The notes under the pieces are model-generated. The model was not told the origin of the DNA and ran no database searches. It saw nothing but the letters and a program-made list of their open reading frames with translations. Shown one piece after another: positions 5,781 through 13,295 of a DNA stretch of 32,071 bases. Origin of the DNA: Archaeoglobales archaeon (GTDB lineage Archaea; Halobacteriota; Archaeoglobi; Archaeoglobales; Archaeoglobaceae); contig QMZC01000022.1 of the NCBI GenBank assembly GCA_003662995.1, forward strand, positions 1-32,071, given 5' to 3'. Within the stretch, counting starts at the first letter, position 1. Each line of letters begins with the position of its first letter. The translations under genes and the position numbers were made by a program.

Positions 5781-7631
5781 TCATTTAGCCATCCTTAACC
5801 CGTTTGCCACCGCCAGCAATTCTGATGCTTCGTGAATTAAAACGGCAGTTGTTGCACTAAGCAATCCGAGTAGGGCAGAAGGAACCATAAATGCTAAAAT
5901 TAAAATGGAAAAAATGATGTTTTGAAGGCTGATGAACTTTGCCCTTCTCCCAAGTTAATTGCGTAGGGAACTTTAAGTAAATCATTACCCGTTAAAGCCA
6001 CGTCTGCAGCTTCAATTGCTACATCAGCACCAACACCCATTGCAATTCCAACAGTGGCAGTTGCTAAGGCAGGAGCATCGTTTATACCATCACCAACCAT
6101 CGCAATGTGAAACTCACGTTTTAAATTGTTGATGACCTCCACTTTATCCTCCGGTTTTAAATTTGCCCTAACGAAATCGATTCCCACCTCTTTAGCTATT
6201 GTTCTTGCAACTCTTTCGTTATCTCCCGTTAGCATTACAGCTTTGATTCCTAATTTATGCAATTCTTCAACTGTCTTCTTAGCTTCCTGCCTAACTTCAT
6301 CTTGAAATGCTATTATTCCTTCCACATCGCTTTCATCGCCAATAAGTATTGCTGTTTTACCCTCACTACTAAATTTTTCAATGTATTTGTATGCTTTTTC
6401 TCCAAAAAGTTCCGATTTGCCAGCATAGTACTCTTTACCATCAATTTTAGCCTTTACACCTACACCGGTGATAACTTTGAAGTCCTCAACTTCAAGTGGC
6501 TTTAAACCCATCTCTTCTGCTTTTTCAACTATCTGTTTAGCCAATGGATGTTCTGAAAATCTCTCAAGGGTGTAAGCAAGTCTTAAAAACTCTTCTTGGT
6601 TGCTGTTTAGTGGAACTACATCTGTTATAGTTGGTTTTCCTATGGTGAGTGTTCCTGTCTTATCAAAAGCCACTACATCAATCTTTCCAAGATTTTCAAG
6701 ATGTATTCCACCTTTAATCAGCACTCCACTTCTGCTTGCCCTTCCTATTCCTGCAGCAATTGCTATGGGTGTGGACATAACCAAAGCACACGGAGCGGCT
6801 GCGACCAACAGAACAACGCCCCTCCTCATAAGTTCTGAATCCAATCCAAATATTGGAGGACTGAAAATAGGAGAAGTGATACAAGCAAAACGAGAGGAGT
6901 ATATTTTTCCCCCAAACCTCTCAATAAACAACTGTGTTCTGCTTTTTTGTTCCTGAGCCTCTTCTACAAGCTTGATTAACTTTGACAGAGAACTATCCTT
7001 GAAGGTTGCAATAGCATTTACAACCAAAATACCGTCCAGATTTATTGTGCCTGCAAATACTTTCATTCCTACTTCTTTTTCAACAGGAATTGATTCTCCC
7101 GTGAGCGTGGATTCATCTATGCTTGCCTTTCCATCTACAATAATTCCGTCCGTTGGAATCAACTCCCCGGGTTTAACAATGAAGTAATCTCCAATTCTAA
7201 GCTCTTCAGCCGGAATTTCTTTTTCAATTTCATTTCTCAAAACTCTGGCTTTAGAGGGCATCATTTTAAGCAGTTCTCTTATTGAACTCCTCGTTCTTGT
7301 ATAAGCGTACTCTTCAATCCCTTCAGCGGTACCATACAGAAACACTAAAAAAGCTGCCTCATCCCACATATCGAGAAGTAGTGAACCCAATGTAGCAGCA
7401 ACCATCAACACTTCTATTCCTACTTTTTTTTCCAATCAACTTTCTTAAACCTTCCAGAACCCAGTGATATGCACCAATTGGGATTGCAACTAAATAAATC
7501 AAAATTTTGATGTTTAATGGGATAATGTTGAGTTGAAATAGTAAAAACACCAGTCCGATAAGCAAGCCTGCCAAAATTGCGTTGCGTAGTGGCGGATATC
7601 GATACCACACCCCATCATAAAATTCGCCCAT
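5781..7631 (-). pseudogene. P1B-type heavy-metal P-type ATPase, frame-damaged
   Basis: Joining frames gives about 616 residues without an N-terminal metal-binding domain, close to P1B-4 ATPase size. Core motifs are present: T-G-E-S, D-K-T-G-T-L-T (phosphorylated Asp), S-E-H-P-L-A, M-L-T-G-D and G-D-G-I-N-D-A-P. The membrane metal site reads A-P-C rather than C-P-C, and the final helix carries I-H-E-A-S-E, resembling the H-E-G-x-T of P1B-4 pumps. Four indels break it: one extra A in the eight-A run at 7424-7431; one extra G in the five-G run at 6909-6913, compensated near 6860 after about 17 wrong residues in a membrane helix; and a lost base near 5946-5952 that removes the final two helices. 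It begins 1 nt after the arsR stop, so it was a metal-export operon (Zn, Cd or Co likely). Sequencing error is possible at the homopolymers. Confidence 0.85.
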
Positions 7632-7632
7632 C

Positions 7633-7959
7633 TTAACCCCTCAATTCGTTGATGTGTCTCAATGCCATCTCGAGAATTTCAGCCACATGGTCATCATCAA
7701 GGCTGTAGTAAACGTTTCTCCCCTCACGTCTGTACTTTACAAGTCTCTTGTCCCTCAAAATTCTGAGTTGATGGGAGACTGCTGACACAGACAACTTCGT
7801 TATCGCTGCAATATCACACGTGCAAAGCTCCTTTTGTAACAACGCAAGGAGGATTTTTATTCTAGAAGAATCACTAAACGCCTCTAAAAATTCAGCCAAT
7901 TCCACTATTTTCTCATCTGAGGGTAATTTGGATGATATTTCATCAACATTTTTTACCAT
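7633..7959 (-). CDS. ArsR/SmtB-family metal-sensing repressor
   Basis: 108 residues from ATG 7959. It is a winged-helix repressor: F-S-D-S-S-R-I-K-I-L-L-A-L-L, then the recognition helix S-V-S-A-V-S-H-Q-L-R-I-L-R, then the wing R-R-E-G-R-N-V-Y-Y-S-L. The C-terminal helix reads D-D-D-H-V...R-H-I-N-E, with D-x-H, H at +11 and E at +14, exactly the alpha-5 zinc site of SmtB. E-L-C-T-C-D-I provides the C-x-C of the alpha-3 site of CadC. A TTG at 7977 would add six residues including a Cys, but those codons lie inside the operator palindrome and the TATA box would be too close, so ATG 7959 is preferred. It should sense Zn, Cd or Co and repress itself and the ATPase. Confidence 0.9.
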   Translation of the reverse strand: MVKNVDEISSKLPSDEKIVELAEFLEAFSDSSRIKILLALLQKELCTCDIAAITKLSVSAVSHQLRILRDKRLVKYRREGRNVYYSLDDDHVAEILEMALRHINELRG

Positions 7960-7979
7960 ATTTGAACAATTGTTCAAAT
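7960..7979. promoter_or_regulatory. ArsR/SmtB operator, perfect 20-bp palindrome
   Basis: ATTTGAACAATTGTTCAAAT is perfectly palindromic and contains TGAACA-AT-TGTTCA, the 6-2-6 form of known SmtB/CadC/CzrA sites. It fills the space between the TATA box and the arsR start codon, so a bound repressor would cover the transcription start. Confidence 0.85.
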
Positions 7980-7980
7980 G

Positions 7981-7990
7981 TTTAAATAAA
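7981..7990 (-). promoter_or_regulatory. TATA box of arsR, leaderless
   Basis: On the minus strand TTTATTTAAA is centred 26.5 nt upstream of ATG 7959, placing the transcript start at the first base of the start codon. This spacing decides the arsR start. Confidence 0.7.
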
Positions 7991-8083
7991 TTTTGGTAAA
8001 ATTACACTTATTTCAGTTAATTGAATGGGTATTTTAAAACTGATATAGCTCTACAAAATTGTTGGATAGGAATACAAGATACC

Positions 8084-8097
8084 ATAAAATTTTTTAT
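8084..8097 (+). promoter_or_regulatory. TATA-like box of coaD
   Basis: ATAAAATTTTTTAT is centred about 28 nt upstream of the GTG at 8119. It supports that GTG as the start of a leaderless mRNA. Confidence 0.45.
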
Positions 8098-8118
8098 TTG
8101 GGAAGAGTTCGAAGCATT

Positions 8119-8565
8119 GTGAAGGTTGCTTTGGGCGGAACGTTTGAGCCATTGCATGAAGGGCACAAAAAACTGATTGATGTGGCAATCAAGCTTGGTG
8201 GTAAAGATGTAATGATTGGAATAACAAGTGATGACATGGCGAGAATGAGAATTAGGTCAGTCTTACCGTTTGAAATTAGAGCTGAGAACGTTAGACAGTA
8301 CATTATGAAGAAGTACGGTTTTGAGCCAAAGATTGTTAAGATAACCAATCCCTACGGAAGAACTCTGGATATTGACTTTGAATACCTCGTTGTTTCTCCA
8401 GAGACTTACGAAATGGCTTTGAAGATTAATGAAAAAAGAAAGCAGATGGGTAAAAAGAAGATTAACATCGTAAAGGTTGATTTTGTTTTGGCTGAAAATG
8501 GCAAGCCCGTATCGTCAACCCGCATAAAGAAGGGGGAGGTTGATAGGTACGGTAAGTTGATTTAA
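8119..8565 (+). CDS. coaD: Archaeal phosphopantetheine adenylyltransferase
   Basis: 148 residues from GTG 8119 (first residues then K-V-A-L-G-G-T-F-E-P-L-H-E-G-H). The longer frame back to 8059 adds a segment that members of the family lack and that contains the TATA box. The enzyme adenylates 4'-phosphopantetheine to dephospho-CoA. The nucleotidyltransferase motifs are G-G-T-F-E-P-L-H-E-G-H (H-x-G-H) at the N terminus and V-S-S-T-R-I-K near the C terminus, with V-S-P-E-T in between. It is divergent from arsR and 27 nt upstream of the DUF84 NTPase, possibly in one transcript. Confidence 0.88.
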   Translation: MKVALGGTFEPLHEGHKKLIDVAIKLGGKDVMIGITSDDMARMRIRSVLPFEIRAENVRQYIMKKYGFEPKIVKITNPYGRTLDIDFEYLVVSPETYEMALKINEKRKQMGKKKINIVKVDFVLAENGKPVSSTRIKKGEVDRYGKLI

Positions 8566-8592
8566 ATTAATTAAAAATAAATTTGTAATGGT

Positions 8593-9120
8593 ATGAGGGT
8601 TGTTGTCGGTTCATTAAATCCAACAAAAATTGAAGGTGTGAGGAGAGCCTTCAACCAGTTTTTTGACGATGTTATTGTTAAGGGTGTTGAAGTCAATTCT
8701 GGGGTTGGAAATCAACCTTTCAACAACGATGTTGTTAAGGGGGCTATAAACAGGGCGATAAACAGCTTTCAGGACTGTGACTTCAGTGTAGGGATTGAAG
8801 CGGGACTGTTTAGCCTGAAAAAAACCCTGACAGGTTATATAGATTTTCAGGTTGCTGCTATCTACAACGGCAAAAGAATTACAATCGGATTTGGTCCGGG
8901 CTTTGAATATCCACCCGTTGTTGTTGATGAAGTTTTAAAGGGCAAAGAAGTGGGAGAGATAATGGATGAAATTACTGGAATTAAAAATTTGGGTGAGAAA
9001 ACGGGAGCAATTCATTTTCTGACAAAGGGTGTAATTCCAAGGAGTGAACTGGTAAGAATAGCCGTTACAATGGCTTTAATTCCTTGGATAAATGAGGAAA
9101 TGTACGGAATACGACTATAG
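8593..9120 (+). CDS. Inosine/xanthosine triphosphatase (DUF84/YjjX family)
   Basis: 175 residues of the DUF84/YjjX house-cleaning NTPase family, which hydrolyses ITP and XTP so that deaminated purines do not enter nucleic acids. The family pattern is visible: V-V-V-G-S-L-N-P-T-K-I-E-G-V at the start, G-V-G-N-Q-P-F near residue 38, F-S-V-G-I-E-A-G-L in the middle, the G-F-G-P-G-F-E-Y-P segment and G-E-K-T-G-A-I-H-F-L-T-K-G with R-S-E-L near the end. It lies 27 nt after coaD on the same strand. Confidence 0.87.
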   Translation: MRVVVGSLNPTKIEGVRRAFNQFFDDVIVKGVEVNSGVGNQPFNNDVVKGAINRAINSFQDCDFSVGIEAGLFSLKKTLTGYIDFQVAAIYNGKRITIGFGPGFEYPPVVVDEVLKGKEVGEIMDEITGIKNLGEKTGAIHFLTKGVIPRSELVRIAVTMALIPWINEEMYGIRL

Positions 9121-9132
9121 GAGCATTCAGGC

Positions 9133-9149
9133 AAAATTTTAATATTTTA
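9133..9149 (+). promoter_or_regulatory. TATA-like box of the SIS-domain gene
   Basis: AAAATTTTAATATTTTA is centred about 24 nt upstream of the ATG at 9165, consistent with a leaderless transcript. Confidence 0.4.
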
Positions 9150-9164
9150 TGACCAACTATAATT

Positions 9165-9779
9165 ATGGAATTTGGCGAAGTTGTTGTAAATCAAAGCAGA
9201 GAGGTTGTTAAATTTCTGAATATTTTACCCGACGTTTTAGAGAGACAGAAGGAAAAGTTAAATGAATTTTTGGAAGTGATAAAGAGTGGAAAAGCTATTC
9301 ACGTGTTTGGGGTTGGAAGAAGTGGAGCAGTTGCGTTGTGTTTTGCGATAAGGCTCAAGCATTTTGAGAAGACGTTTAAGCACAAGGTTTGGTGGGTTGG
9401 AGATGAGGTGAGGGAAAAGATTGAGGAGAATGATGTGCTAATTGTATTCTCAGGTTCTGGTGAGACGGCTGAAGTGCTTGTTGTTGCCGAAAGGGCTAAG
9501 GCAGCAAATGCCAAGATTGTGGCGATTACTTCTTTCGAAAATTCAAGTCTAGCAGGTTTAGCTGATTTGATAATATTGATTCCCGGTGGGCTGGAAAAGG
9601 GGAGAGGTTGGAGGTACCTAGAAGCCCAATTCACGCCAAAGGCATTTTACGGTGGCGGAGAGTTTGAATTGTTATCTTACGTCTTCCAAGAGATTCTGAT
9701 TGGCGCAATTGGTGAATACATGAGTATTCCAAAGGAAATTGTCATAAAAGAGCATGAGAGGGATAGTGCTGAACTTTGA
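9165..9779 (+). CDS. hxlB: SIS-domain protein, probable 6-phospho-3-hexuloisomerase
   Basis: 204 residues forming one SIS (sugar isomerase) domain: V-F-G-V-G-R-S-G-A-V-A, then L-I-V-F-S-G-S-G-E-T-A-E-V, then I-V-A-I-T-S-F. Size and order fit archaeal 6-phospho-3-hexuloisomerase, which interconverts hexulose 6-phosphate and fructose 6-phosphate. In archaea this runs with hexulose-phosphate synthase in reverse to make pentoses while releasing formaldehyde. The usual partner HxlA/Fae is not next door. The closing L-I-P-G-G...F-E-L-L-S-Y-V-F-Q-E fits the family. Another SIS-type isomerase is possible. Confidence 0.8.
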   Translation: MEFGEVVVNQSREVVKFLNILPDVLERQKEKLNEFLEVIKSGKAIHVFGVGRSGAVALCFAIRLKHFEKTFKHKVWWVGDEVREKIEENDVLIVFSGSGETAEVLVVAERAKAANAKIVAITSFENSSLAGLADLIILIPGGLEKGRGWRYLEAQFTPKAFYGGGEFELLSYVFQEILIGAIGEYMSIPKEIVIKEHERDSAEL

Positions 9780-9848
9780 AGCAAATTAAACATATCTGCA
9801 AAACAAAAAATTTAAGACTTAATATTTTAATTTTTTATCGGTGATACC

Positions 9849-10247
9849 ATGCCGAAATTCTTCAGTCAAGAGTGGATTGAAGAATACGTTAAAGCGATAA
9901 ACGAGAGTGAAGATTATGAAAGAGCTGCAAAGGATTGGGAAGGAGATTTTCTCTTTGTCGTTGAACCTGACGGTGAAGGGGAGCCATTGTACGCCTACAT
10001 TGATTTATACCATGGAAAAGCGAGAAAGGGCTTTGTTGTTGATGACCCCTCCAAGGTCAATGCAGCTTTTGAGTTTAGAGGAAAGTCATCAAACTGGAAG
10101 AAACTACTTAGCGGTGAGATAGATCCAATAAAGGGATTGATTACTGGAAAATTTAAGCTGAAGGGAAACATGGCGATGGTTATGAGGTATGCAAAGGCTG
10201 CAAAGGTTCTTGTTGATTTAACAAAGAGGGTTGAGACTGAGTGGTAG
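9849..10247 (+). CDS. SCP2-like sterol/lipid-binding domain protein
   Basis: 132 residues consisting of one SCP2-type domain: an N-terminal helix (SQEWIEEYVKAINES), strands through DFLFVVEPDG, YAYIDLYHGKA and NAAFEFRG, the helix W-K-K-L-L-S-G-E-I-D-P-I-K-G-L-I-T-G, then K-F-K-L-K-G-N-M-A-M-V-M-R-Y-A-K-A-A, the standard SCP2 ending. Such domains carry hydrophobic acyl or sterol-like ligands in a tunnel. The start follows GGTGATACC. The alcohol dehydrogenase begins 1 nt after its stop and the aldehyde oxidoreductase follows, suggesting that it presents a hydrophobic alcohol or aldehyde to them (inference). Confidence 0.85.
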   Translation: MPKFFSQEWIEEYVKAINESEDYERAAKDWEGDFLFVVEPDGEGEPLYAYIDLYHGKARKGFVVDDPSKVNAAFEFRGKSSNWKKLLSGEIDPIKGLITGKFKLKGNMAMVMRYAKAAKVLVDLTKRVETEW

Positions 10248-10248
10248 T

Positions 10249-11382
10249 ATGTGGTGGTTTTCATCTCCAAAGATAATCTTTGGTGAGGATTCCCTAGATT
10301 TCTTGGACAGGTTAGATGGTAAAGTTTTGATTATTACAGATGAAAACCTTATAAAGGCTTGTGTTTTGGATAAGGTGACGGCAAAGCTAAGCGAATATGA
10401 AATATTTGATGAAGTTAAGCCAGACCCATCCTTTGAAGTTGTTGTTAGAGCCGTTAAACACGCAAAACGTTACAAACCAGACCTTATATTTGGGGTTGGA
10501 GGCGGATCATCGCTTGACGTTGCTAAGGGTGTTAGGCTGATCTACGACAATCCCAACATCGAATTGGAAGAGGTTACACCTTGGACAGATTTAGAAGTAA
10601 AAACAAAGCTCATCTTAATCCCAACAGCTAGCGGAAGTGGGAGTGAGGCATCGAACGCAATAGTTCTAACAAAGGAGGATGAGAACAGAAAGATTGCATC
10701 AATCAATCCCGCTGTAATGGCGGACTACGCAATTGTGGATCCTGAAATGGTTAAAAGTTTGCCAAAGAAGGTTGCTGCCTTTACGGGCTTAGATGCTTTA
10801 TCCCATGCAATTGATGCATACGTCTCTGCTTGGAAGAATGATTTTGTAGATGGAATTTGTATTCAGGCTTGTAAGCTGTTGTTTGAATACTTGCCTAGGG
10901 CTTACAAAGATAGAGAAGATGCCGAGGCAGTTGAGAAAGTCCATAATGCCGCCACATTAGCTGGTTTAGCCATAGGCTCTTCACAAGCTGGATTGTCACA
11001 TGCAATAGGGCATTCGCTGGCCATTTTCCACATCCCCCATGGATTTGCCTGTGGTGTCGTTTTACCATACACGATCCAATACTATTCGAAGTATGCTAAG
11101 GAGTATTACGAGGAGTTAGCTTATCACGTTGGTTTGCACGATGTTGAGCAATTGGTGGAGAAAATTAAAGATTTAATGGTTGCGATTGACACGCCAACAA
11201 ACCTTAGGGAACTTTTGGAAGAGTATGGGGTAAGTAAAGAAGAGTTCTTGGAAAAACTTGACGTGCTTGTTAACAATGCAAGCATGGACAACACGATTGT
11301 TACGCTGCTGGAAATTCCAAGTGATGAAGATTTGAGGAAGATTTTCTTGTATGCGTATGAGGGTAGAGACGTTGATTTTTGA
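10249..11382 (+). CDS. Iron-containing (group III) alcohol dehydrogenase
   Basis: 377 residues from ATG 10249 (MWWFSSPKIIFGEDSLDFL); the frame extends upstream but only into the SCP2 gene. NAD(P) binding: F-G-V-G-G-G-S-S-L-D-V-A-K-G and P-T-A-S-G-S-G-S-E. The iron ligands are all present: Asp in T-G-L-D-A, His in L-S-H-A-I-D-A, His in S-H-A-I-G-H, and His in P-H-G-F-A-C. It oxidises an alcohol to an aldehyde or the reverse. The SCP2 protein lies directly upstream and the aldehyde oxidoreductase 20 nt downstream, so the aldehyde is probably passed on to the latter. The substrate cannot be read from the sequence. Confidence 0.92.
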   Translation: MWWFSSPKIIFGEDSLDFLDRLDGKVLIITDENLIKACVLDKVTAKLSEYEIFDEVKPDPSFEVVVRAVKHAKRYKPDLIFGVGGGSSLDVAKGVRLIYDNPNIELEEVTPWTDLEVKTKLILIPTASGSGSEASNAIVLTKEDENRKIASINPAVMADYAIVDPEMVKSLPKKVAAFTGLDALSHAIDAYVSAWKNDFVDGICIQACKLLFEYLPRAYKDREDAEAVEKVHNAATLAGLAIGSSQAGLSHAIGHSLAIFHIPHGFACGVVLPYTIQYYSKYAKEYYEELAYHVGLHDVEQLVEKIKDLMVAIDTPTNLRELLEEYGVSKEEFLEKLDVLVNNASMDNTIVTLLEIPSDEDLRKIFLYAYEGRDVDF

Positions 11383-11402
11383 TTTTATTGGGAGGTGCTA
11401 AA

Positions 11403-13183
11403 ATGAGCTATGCAGACAGAATATTAAAGATAGACCTAAATGGAGATACAAAGGAGACGGAGTTGGACAAAAAAATAGCAAAGCAGTTCGTTGGAGGTAG
11501 TGGTTTGGCTGCGTACTACCTCTACAAAATGGGGGTTTACGATTTTGAACCTCTTACAACTAACATCATTGCAATGTTTAATGGGCCTTTAACTGGTACA
11601 GCCCCCTCAACAAGCAGACTTAGTTTTTGTGCAAAGTCACCATTGACTGGAATTTGGGGAGAATCAAACGTTGGGGGGAAGATGGCAGCCTTTCTAAAAT
11701 TTGCTGGCTGGGATGGTGTTATCATACAGGGACAATCAGATAAACCAATCTACATCCACGTCGACGAGAATGGAGCAGAGATAAAGTCTGCTGAAGGTAT
11801 TTGGGGAATGGGTTGTTATGATGCACAAAAAGCGATAGAGAAGGAAGTTAGTGAAAAGAGGGTTTCAACTGCTGTAATTGGACAGGCTGGCGAGAATTTG
11901 GTGAGATATGCATGCATTCAGGTTGACAACTCAAGGCATGCTGGAAGAACAGGGATGGGGGCTGTTTTAGGGGCAAAGAAGATTAAAGGGATTGCTGTGA
12001 GCTACGATGCAAGATATGAGGTTGAATTGGCAGACGAAAAAAAGTTTGAAGAGGAGGTTAAAGCTCTTAATGAAAGAACAAAGAACAATTTTACATGTAA
12101 CATGTTTAAAGAGTTGGGCACGTCAGGCTATGTTGAATCTGCGGAGATGTTTGGAGATTTGCCAGTAAAGTATTTCATACAGGGAACTTTTGAAAAAGCT
12201 TCAGAAATCTCAGGCTCTAAAATGACTCAGACGTTTTTGAAGGGTAATGATGGCTGTTTTGGATGCAGTATTAGATGTGGAAGGGTTGTTGAAATTGATG
12301 GAAAAACTATTCATGGGCCAGAATACGAGACAGTAGCGAGCTTCGGTTCATTGCAATTAATAGATGATTTAAAGAGCTTGATAGAGATAAACTACCTATT
12401 AAACGACTATGGAATTGATTCAATAAGCACTGGGGTTGCAATAGCCTATACGATGTGGTTGAATGATAGGGCATTCACGATTTTGGCATTGAATGGGGAG
12501 ATGCTGGGAGGGTTAAAGAATTAATCAGAAAGATAGCCTTTAAGGAAGGGGAAGGAGCAATTTTGGCAGAAGGTGTAAAAAGGATAGGTGAAAGGTTTAA
12601 AGACGACAATGCAGCTCATGTTAAGGGTTTAGAGATCCCAATGCACGATCCAAGGGCATTTTCAAGCTTAGCCGTTGCTTATGCTGTGCATAACAGGGGA
12701 GCTTGTCATCTTCCACATCAAATGTACAATGTGGAGATGGGATTGAAGATCAGGGAGTATGGAATAATAAGCAAGGATAGATTTTCGTCTGAGAACAAAG
12801 GAATTATTACGGCAAGGATGCAAAACTATACGGAGATGTTCAATTGTGTAACGATGTGTGCATTTATACCAATAAAACCAACCCAGATGGCAAATCTGCT
12901 TGCTTATGCAACGGGCTTCGATTTTGATGTTGATAAGCTTTACTTGACAGGGGAAAGGATATACAACTTGAAAAGGATGTTTAACGTTAAATGTGGTGTT
13001 GATGCGAGAGATGACGTTTTGCCTAAGATAGTACTAAAACCTCTGGAGGGAGGAAGTGAGGGCAATGTGCCAGATTTGGAGTTGCAAAAGAGGGAATACT
13101 ACAAAGAGAGGGGATGGAGTGAAGATGGCATACCGACAAAGGAAAAACTTGAGGAGCTGGGAATCGGTTGGGCTGTTAAATAG
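11403..13183 (+). pseudogene. aor: Aldehyde ferredoxin oxidoreductase, single frameshift
   Basis: The ATG at 11403 follows a strong GGGAGGTG site and opens M-S-Y-A-D-R-I-L-K-I-D-L. The protein carries the tungstopterin-binding N-terminal domain (Q-F-V-G-G-S-G-L-A-A-Y-Y-L, F-N-G-P-L-T-G, S-R-L-S-F-C-A-K-S-P-L-T-G, N-V-G-G) and the cluster-binding C-F-G-C-S-I-R-C with a distal Cys in F-N-V-K-C-G-V. It oxidises aldehydes to acids with ferredoxin. At about 12466-12472 the frame breaks: one reading stops at 12522-12524 after A-F-T-I-L-A, while the -1 alternative continues as G-I-H-D-F-G-I-E-W-G-D-A-G-R-V-K-E-L-I-R-K to 13183. Restoring one base gives about 594 residues, the normal length. Either a recent mutation or a sequence error. 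Confidence 0.88.
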
Positions 13184-13264
13184 TTTTAGTTTTTTAATGG
13201 TGTTTTTAATAGTTTTATTTTTGTGAACACTGACATAGTTCAACAACAAACAACCAATAAAAAG

Positions 13265-13274
13265 AATTATATTG
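13265..13274 (+). promoter_or_regulatory. TATA box of the alaS operon
   Basis: AATTATATTG is centred 26.5 nt upstream of the ATG at 13296. The TTG at 13272 lies within this box and so cannot be the start. Confidence 0.55.
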
Positions 13275-13295
13275 TTTAATGCAATTCAAAACGCA

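Noticed and set aside
8059-8118. Longer N terminus for CoaD.
   Set aside because: It overlaps the TATA-like box, and the family starts just before G-G-T-F-E-P-L-H-E-G-H.
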